Shown here piece after piece: positions 6,574 to 9,298 of a stretch of DNA of 9,298 nt. The notes under the pieces are model-generated. The model was not told the origin of the DNA, did not search any database, and worked only from the letters and a program-made list of their open reading frames with translations. The translations under genes and the position numbers were made by a program. Location: assembly GCA_002792165.1 (NCBI GenBank), contig PFNV01000019.1, positions 1 to 9,298 of the forward strand, read 5' to 3'. Each line of letters starts with the position of its first letter. Positions within the stretch are counted from its first letter, which is position 1. The DNA comes from Candidatus Tagabacteria bacterium CG_4_10_14_0_2_um_filter_40_13 (GTDB taxonomy: Bacteria; Patescibacteriota; Minisyncoccia; GCA-002779875).

Positions 6574-7047
6574 ATGAAAAAAGAGGAGGCACATATGCAA
6601 TACGAGGTTGTTCGCAGGGCTGTATTTGGTAAGTTGAAGGGTCTTCCGGAAGAAAGTATAATAGGCATGCTTACGCCCCTTCCCGAAAAAGGGCCCAAAT
6701 GGCAATATCCAAAATGGTACATTCTTTTTATGAAAGGGGATGAATCGGTAAATAAGACCCTGGATAAGGTTGCTAAGAAAGCTCTAATACTTCTTTTGGA
6801 TAATGGCATACATCATATTCATCGTGGGAACGGTATTGGCCGGGGAACTATAACGGCGTGTTATGAACTTGGCTGGGTTAAATGGGATTTTTGCCAGGAT
6901 TCTTGTGGCGATGGTTGTTATGGCACATTTAGCATAACGGAAGCGGGACAATCAATTCTCGAAAAGAACAGCCTAGACACCGAGACGAACGAAGATCTAG
7001 TGCTTCACATATATGATAGTGGTGACGGTCTAAAAATCAGTCACTAA
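6574..7047 (+). CDS. Protein of unknown function, 157 residues, inside a repeat-flanked unit
   Basis: I do not recognise this protein. It is soluble, with no membrane helix. A middle section (KTLDKVAKKALILLLDNGIHHI) followed by GRGTITACYELGWVKWDF and YGTFSITEAGQSIL looks like the end of a winged-helix fold, where a beta hairpin precedes TEAG; this is an inference from pattern only. A cysteine group FCQDSCGDGC could bind metal, though three cysteines are few for a complete site. The C-terminal tail is acidic. Two starts are possible: ATG 6574 with AAAAAGGAGG 7 bases upstream, and ATG 6595 with its own GAGGAGG about 5 bases upstream. The first is preferred because its Shine-Dalgarno match is stronger. 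The gene has its own likely promoter and a boxA-like leader motif, stands alone between the tRNA and the convergent prcA, and is flanked by identical 20-bp direct repeats. Confidence 0.75.
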   Translation: MKKEEAHMQYEVVRRAVFGKLKGLPEESIIGMLTPLPEKGPKWQYPKWYILFMKGDESVNKTLDKVAKKALILLLDNGIHHIHRGNGIGRGTITACYELGWVKWDFCQDSCGDGCYGTFSITEAGQSILEKNSLDTETNEDLVLHIYDSGDGLKISH

Positions 7048-7157
7048 TATGAACATTGCTAACGTTGCGAATGTTTAGGGGGTAGATTTACCCAAAAACC
7101 AAGAAATTTATTTTCTATCAGCGTCTAATAGTTTTTCTAAAGTGCGACTAGCGCCTT

Positions 7158-7180
7158 CAGGGAGGTTCTAACCTGTTCCC
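7158..7180. repeat. REP-like imperfect palindrome
   Basis: The core AGGTT-CT-AACCT (7163-7174) is an inverted repeat, and the flanking GGG (7160-7162) and CCC can extend it past a short bulge. It shares GAGGTTCTAAC with both 20-bp direct repeats. Its pattern GGAGGT..ACCT also resembles each half of the palindrome in infB, GGAGGTCTGACCTCC, so all may belong to one family of short repeats. Confidence 0.45.
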
Positions 7181-7243
7181 CTAAAGTGCACAATATTGGA
7201 CTTTTTTATGCTCTGGCGCATCAATCGCCGAATCTATTTCAGA

Positions 7244-7263
7244 AATTTTGCAGAGGTTCTAAC
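7244..7263. repeat. 20-bp direct repeat, right copy
   Basis: Identical to 6461-6480, in the same orientation. It lies 18 bases before the A-run of the terminator that serves prcA. Confidence 0.9.
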
Positions 7264-7280
7264 ATCGTCTATAAAAGCGC

Positions 7281-7310
7281 AAATAAAAATCCCCCGATTT
7301 TGGTCGGGGG
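7281..7310 (-). terminator. Intrinsic terminator of the proteasome operon, possibly bidirectional
   Basis: CCCCCGA (7291-7297) pairs with TCGGGGG (7304-7310) over a 6-base loop. On the minus strand the stem is followed by ATTTTTATTT (7290-7281), giving a good terminator 29 bases past the prcA stop. On the plus strand it is followed by AATTTCTTTT, so it may also stop transcription from the 157-residue gene, which has no better terminator. Confidence 0.85.
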
Positions 7311-7338
7311 AATTTCTTTTACTTTTAGATTTTGATTT

Positions 7339-8133
7339 TTAGTTTTTACCCTTTTGGAAATAAAAGAGCTTGGCTTCTTTTTCATATTCAATAACGATGA
7401 TTTCAATCTTTTTGTCGTGCGATTCGGGATTGCATTCAAAAAGCGTTTTTTTGATAAGTTCAATCGCTTCTTCTTTTTTCATATTCTGCTTCCAGTTTTT
7501 TTCAAGATAAGCGATTGCCTCTTTTCTTGGACGGTGTATGCGGCTGGGACTAAGAGGAAATTCTTCCGGCATTCCCGCATTCATCAGTCTTGATTTTTGA
7601 AAATCAAATACAGCTTTTTCTTCGGGGGTCAGTTTTTCCAGCTCTTCTTTTGTAAGAGGTTTTTTGTAATCGCTTCCGCCGGCAACAGCAAAATTCTTTA
7701 GTTGTTTTATCCGGCCGTCAAAATCAATAAAACATAAAAAAAGATTTTTTTTATTTCGGCAATCGGCGACGATGAAGTTCACGGCGAGAGCAACGGATTT
7801 TTCTTCAAGATTTTCTCTGAGAAGACCGGTCAGAAAATTAACAATGCCATTTCCGGTAAGATAATGAGCTCCTAAAATATTCGCCGCATTTTGACAAAAA
7901 TTGGAAAGCGTCAGCATTACCGCTTTAAAATCGCGAAAGTCTCCGATTCCGCCGACTATGGCGTTGCTGTTAATTTCCATTAGCCATTGGCCCGGCTTTG
8001 ATTGACGCTCGTTGAATTTCGCGCCGAATGCCAAGCCATTTTTAAAAACGACTAAAATCAAAAGGTATTTATCAATGCGATTTTGCGCTTCGTCTTTTTT
8101 GTAAAACAGAAGTTCGGGAGTTTGGATTATCAT
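7339..8133 (-). CDS. prcA: 20S proteasome alpha subunit, PrcA-like, with a ~50-residue insertion
   Basis: Alpha subunits form the outer rings and gate of the 20S core particle and have no proteolytic activity. The 264-residue product aligns by eye with actinobacterial PrcA: the N-terminal helix TPELLFYKKDEAQNRIDK (compare SPEQAMRERSELARKGI), the strand LLILVVFKNGLAFGA, the AIVGGIGDFRDFKAV segment (compare GFAAAGKFNEFDNL), VALAVNFIVAD, and FDGRIKQLKNFAVAGGS. I chose ATG 8133 because GGAGG lies about 8 bases upstream and the product then begins like PrcA. A longer frame to 8223 would overlap prcB and add 30 unlikely residues. An insertion at about residues 155-203, charged and partly helical (LTKEELEKLTPEEKAVFDF), lies between AGGS and the helix RKEAIAYLEKNW; PrcA lacks it. 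It lies 22 bases after prcB in the same transcript, the same order as in Pup-proteasome loci. Confidence 0.85.
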   Translation of the reverse strand: MIIQTPELLFYKKDEAQNRIDKYLLILVVFKNGLAFGAKFNERQSKPGQWLMEINSNAIVGGIGDFRDFKAVMLTLSNFCQNAANILGAHYLTGNGIVNFLTGLLRENLEEKSVALAVNFIVADCRNKKNLFLCFIDFDGRIKQLKNFAVAGGSDYKKPLTKEELEKLTPEEKAVFDFQKSRLMNAGMPEEFPLSPSRIHRPRKEAIAYLEKNWKQNMKKEEAIELIKKTLFECNPESHDKKIEIIVIEYEKEAKLFYFQKGKN

Positions 8134-8155
8134 TTTTCCGCCTCCATCGGTTTTT

Positions 8156-8989
8156 TTATTTCTTTTCCAATTCTTTCGCGAGATTTTGGAGAAATTGGCC
8201 GACAATAAATGTTCCCAATCCATCCTTTATTCCTTTTCTCGCTTCTTCTTTAACCCTTTCTTTTAAGGCGATTTTGAAGAATTTTTCAGCAGGGAAATCT
8301 TTGATTCCGCAAGAAGTAATTATTTTAATAAGAGGAGGATGGAGAAGAGAATCCGAAGTGTTTTTGTCTTTTTTCCCGGAAGCGAGCAGGGCTTCAATGG
8401 CAATCATAATTCCTTTTGTTTCCGAGCAGTCGTACGACCATTCTTTATCAAGAACTGTCAAAGCGTAATCTTCGCCGGAACCGTAGGCAGCGTAATCATC
8501 AGGTTTAAAAAGCATTCCTCCCGGCTCAAACATAAAAATGCGGCCATTGTTTTCAAATGGATCAAATCCAGCCAAGATCGGCCATGTTAAAAGAAACACA
8601 TTTTCCATTATGAAATCTATCAGATTTGCCTGGCCATCCACGAAAATTTCATCCAGCTCCCAAAATTTTTCAAGTTCAGGTAAAAATCCCTGCTTTAAAA
8701 CTTTTACAAGCCACTGACAATCGGAAACATAGCCGGCTCCGGCAATGCATGAGAGCGAGCCGGTTTCTTCTATTTTAATTTCTTTGTCGGAAAAAATTTT
8801 TTCTCCGGCCACGCATCTTCTGTCAGCCGCCATAATAACGCCTTCTTTGAATTTTAAAGCAAGAATAGTTGTTCCGTGTATTTTGAGCCGCGCCATAGCA
8901 GCCATTTTTTCCGCCTCGCTCGCAGCGATTTTTCTTGTTCCGGCATATGTTTCCAATACGCGCAGCAATTTTTCCCCTATCCCGTTCAT
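8156..8989 (-). CDS. prcB: 20S proteasome beta subunit, PrcB-like, catalytic
   Basis: Beta subunits are the Thr1 hydrolases of the inner rings of the 20S core. The 277-residue precursor has a 39-residue propeptide ending KIHG, and the mature chain begins TTILALKFKEGVIMAADRR. This is very close to M. tuberculosis PrcB ([21 protein letters not shown] as two blocks, [10 protein letters not shown] and [10 protein letters not shown]). In mature numbering Thr1 (residue 40), Asp17 (56) and Lys33 (72) are all present, as is a GSG motif at 170-172. An Asp/Thr pair near residues 208 and 211 fits Asp166 and position 169. These point to an active, self-processed protease. The start ATG 8989 has AAAAGGAGAG just upstream. 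The promoter at 9033-9061 and a boxA-like leader motif precede it. HslV also has Thr1/Asp17/Lys33, but the alpha gene next door, the propeptide and the length favour a true proteasome. No Pup, Dop, PafA or Mpa/ARC gene is visible here. Confidence 0.92.
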   Translation of the reverse strand: MNGIGEKLLRVLETYAGTRKIAASEAEKMAAMARLKIHGTTILALKFKEGVIMAADRRCVAGEKIFSDKEIKIEETGSLSCIAGAGYVSDCQWLVKVLKQGFLPELEKFWELDEIFVDGQANLIDFIMENVFLLTWPILAGFDPFENNGRIFMFEPGGMLFKPDDYAAYGSGEDYALTVLDKEWSYDCSETKGIMIAIEALLASGKKDKNTSDSLLHPPLIKIITSCGIKDFPAEKFFKIALKERVKEEARKGIKDGLGTFIVGQFLQNLAKELEKK

Positions 8990-9009
8990 TTTTCTCTCCT
9001 TTTATGCGA

Positions 9010-9019
9010 ATGTTAAAGA
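9010..9019 (-). promoter_or_regulatory. boxA-like motif in the prcB leader
   Basis: On the minus strand GTTCTTTAACAT (9021-9010) begins about 5 bases after the predicted transcription start. It matches the E. coli boxA core TCTTTAACA and is the fourth such motif in a leader in this window. Confidence 0.45.
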
Positions 9020-9032
9020 ACTGTGCTTTTTT

Positions 9033-9061
9033 AGAATAGCAATTGGAACGTTTTATTGCAA
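9033..9061 (-). promoter_or_regulatory. Promoter of the prcBA operon
   Basis: On the minus strand the -35 is TTGCAA (9061-9056), the spacer 17 bases, and the -10 TATTCT (9038-9033). Transcription should start near 9026, leaving a leader of about 37 nt with a boxA-like motif and a Shine-Dalgarno sequence. Confidence 0.7.
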
Positions 9062-9141
9062 GAAGGGGATATAAGTTCGATTTTATGCTTTTGGCGTCTG
9101 CTTTGACAAATCTAGCGATAAAAGTCGTAAAAACTGAGCCC

Positions 9142-9170
9142 TTGACCTTTTTAAAGAATATTTGTAAACT
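9142..9170 (+). promoter_or_regulatory. Promoter of the divergent gene at 9259
   Basis: TTGACC (9142-9147), a 17-base spacer, then TAAACT (9165-9170). The start is expected near 9177, giving a leader of about 80 nt. It is separate from, and does not overlap, the prcB promoter 80 bases away. Confidence 0.65.
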
Positions 9171-9200
9171 AATTTTGAAAAACATTGGTTTATTGATTGG

Positions 9201-9210
9201 TCTTTGAAAA
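9201..9210 (+). promoter_or_regulatory. boxA-like leader motif
   Basis: TCTTTGAAAA, identical to 6545-6554, about 24 bases after the predicted transcription start of the gene at 9259. Confidence 0.45.
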
Positions 9211-9258
9211 TTTAATACGTAAAGATTTTTCGGAAAAAACGCAAGGAGGAAAGATTGC

Positions 9259-9298
9259 ATGATTGAAACTCCGATTAAAGAAACAGAAATTTTAGAAT
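9259..9298 (+). CDS. Start of an unidentified gene, cut by the window edge
   Basis: Only 13 codons are visible (MIETPIKETEILE), too few for identification. The start is well supported: AAGGAGG at 9243-9249 lies 9 bases upstream, behind a promoter at 9142-9170 and a boxA-like motif. It is transcribed divergently from prcBA. Because proteasome loci often hold accessory genes next door, this gene is worth identifying from the adjoining sequence. Confidence 0.7.
   Translation, partial: MIETPIKETEILE

Larger units (their letters stand above)
7048..7290. other. Non-coding stretch between the convergent 157-residue gene and prcA
   Basis: No credible reading frame. It holds an 8-bp hairpin with one bulged base just after the stop codon (AACATTGC/GCGAATGTT, 7052-7075) without a T-run, a small GGGTA/TACCC stem at about 7079-7092, two copies of CTAAAGTGC (7137-7145 and 7181-7189), a REP-like hairpin at 7158-7180 and the right copy of the 20-bp direct repeat. 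Confidence 0.6.

Noticed and set aside
6464..7263. CRISPR array from the repeated GAGGTTCTAAC
   Set aside because: Only three copies at irregular spacing, with a gene between them.
8131..8223. Longer prcA start at 8223
   Set aside because: It would overlap prcB by 68 bases and add 30 residues unlike PrcA. ATG 8133 has a proper Shine-Dalgarno sequence and gives the expected N-terminal helix.
8823..9260. Minus-strand 145-residue frame upstream of and overlapping prcB, considered as a Pup-like gene
   Set aside because: It overlaps prcB in another frame, crosses both promoters, has no ribosome binding site, and lacks a Pup-type C-terminal GGE or GGQ.

Overview
The window (9,298 bases, moderately AT-rich, tightly packed) looks like a chromosomal piece of a Candidate Phyla Radiation (Patescibacteria) bacterium, probably Parcubacteria-like. 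This is inference from gene content: an IF-2 that starts almost at its G domain, a DUF4446 protein overlapping it, an orphan coiled-coil protein, and genes with almost no mRNA leader. TGA acts as a normal stop (it ends the DUF4446 gene), which argues against the TGA-recoding lineages Absconditabacteria and Gracilibacteria.

Layout. Bases 1-1782 (minus strand) hold a two-gene unit: a DUF4446 membrane-anchored protein, then infB (IF-2) joined by an ATGA stop/start overlap. The C-terminal end of infB lies outside the window. An exact 36-bp palindrome sits in frame inside infB. Bases 1783-1988 carry two divergent sigma70-type promoters whose -35 hexamers overlap; the plus-strand one leads into a ~140-nt structured leader and a 433-residue protein of unknown function (1989-3290). 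A terminator, a NYN/PIN-domain protein (3358-3888) and a second strong terminator follow. ftsH (3984-5867) has its own promoter only a few bases before its ATG. Right behind ftsH is a 5'-truncated remnant of a LAGLIDADG-like protein, and its stop codon lies inside a tRNA gene whose anticodon is UAU (isoleucine, AUA codons). Next comes a 157-residue unknown gene (6574-7047) bracketed by 20-bp perfect direct repeats. Bases 7339-8989 (minus strand) encode a 20S proteasome pair, beta (PrcB-like) then alpha (PrcA-like), with the beta active-site residues present. A divergent gene starts at 9259 and runs off the window.

How the genes fit together. The window combines translation (infB, tRNA-Ile) with protein degradation (FtsH, a 20S core particle). 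No Pup, Pup ligase or proteasomal ATPase gene is visible here, so how substrates reach the proteasome is open. Two styles of gene start recur. DUF4446 and ftsH have strong promoters about 8-11 bases from the ATG and no Shine-Dalgarno sequence. The 433-residue gene, the 157-residue gene, prcB and the 9259 gene have longer leaders with a Shine-Dalgarno sequence and a boxA-like TCTTTRAMA motif.

The most interesting items are the proteasome pair in this genomic setting, the in-frame palindrome in infB, the tRNA-Ile(UAU) with C at position 55, the recurring boxA-like leader motif, and the repeat-flanked 157-residue gene.
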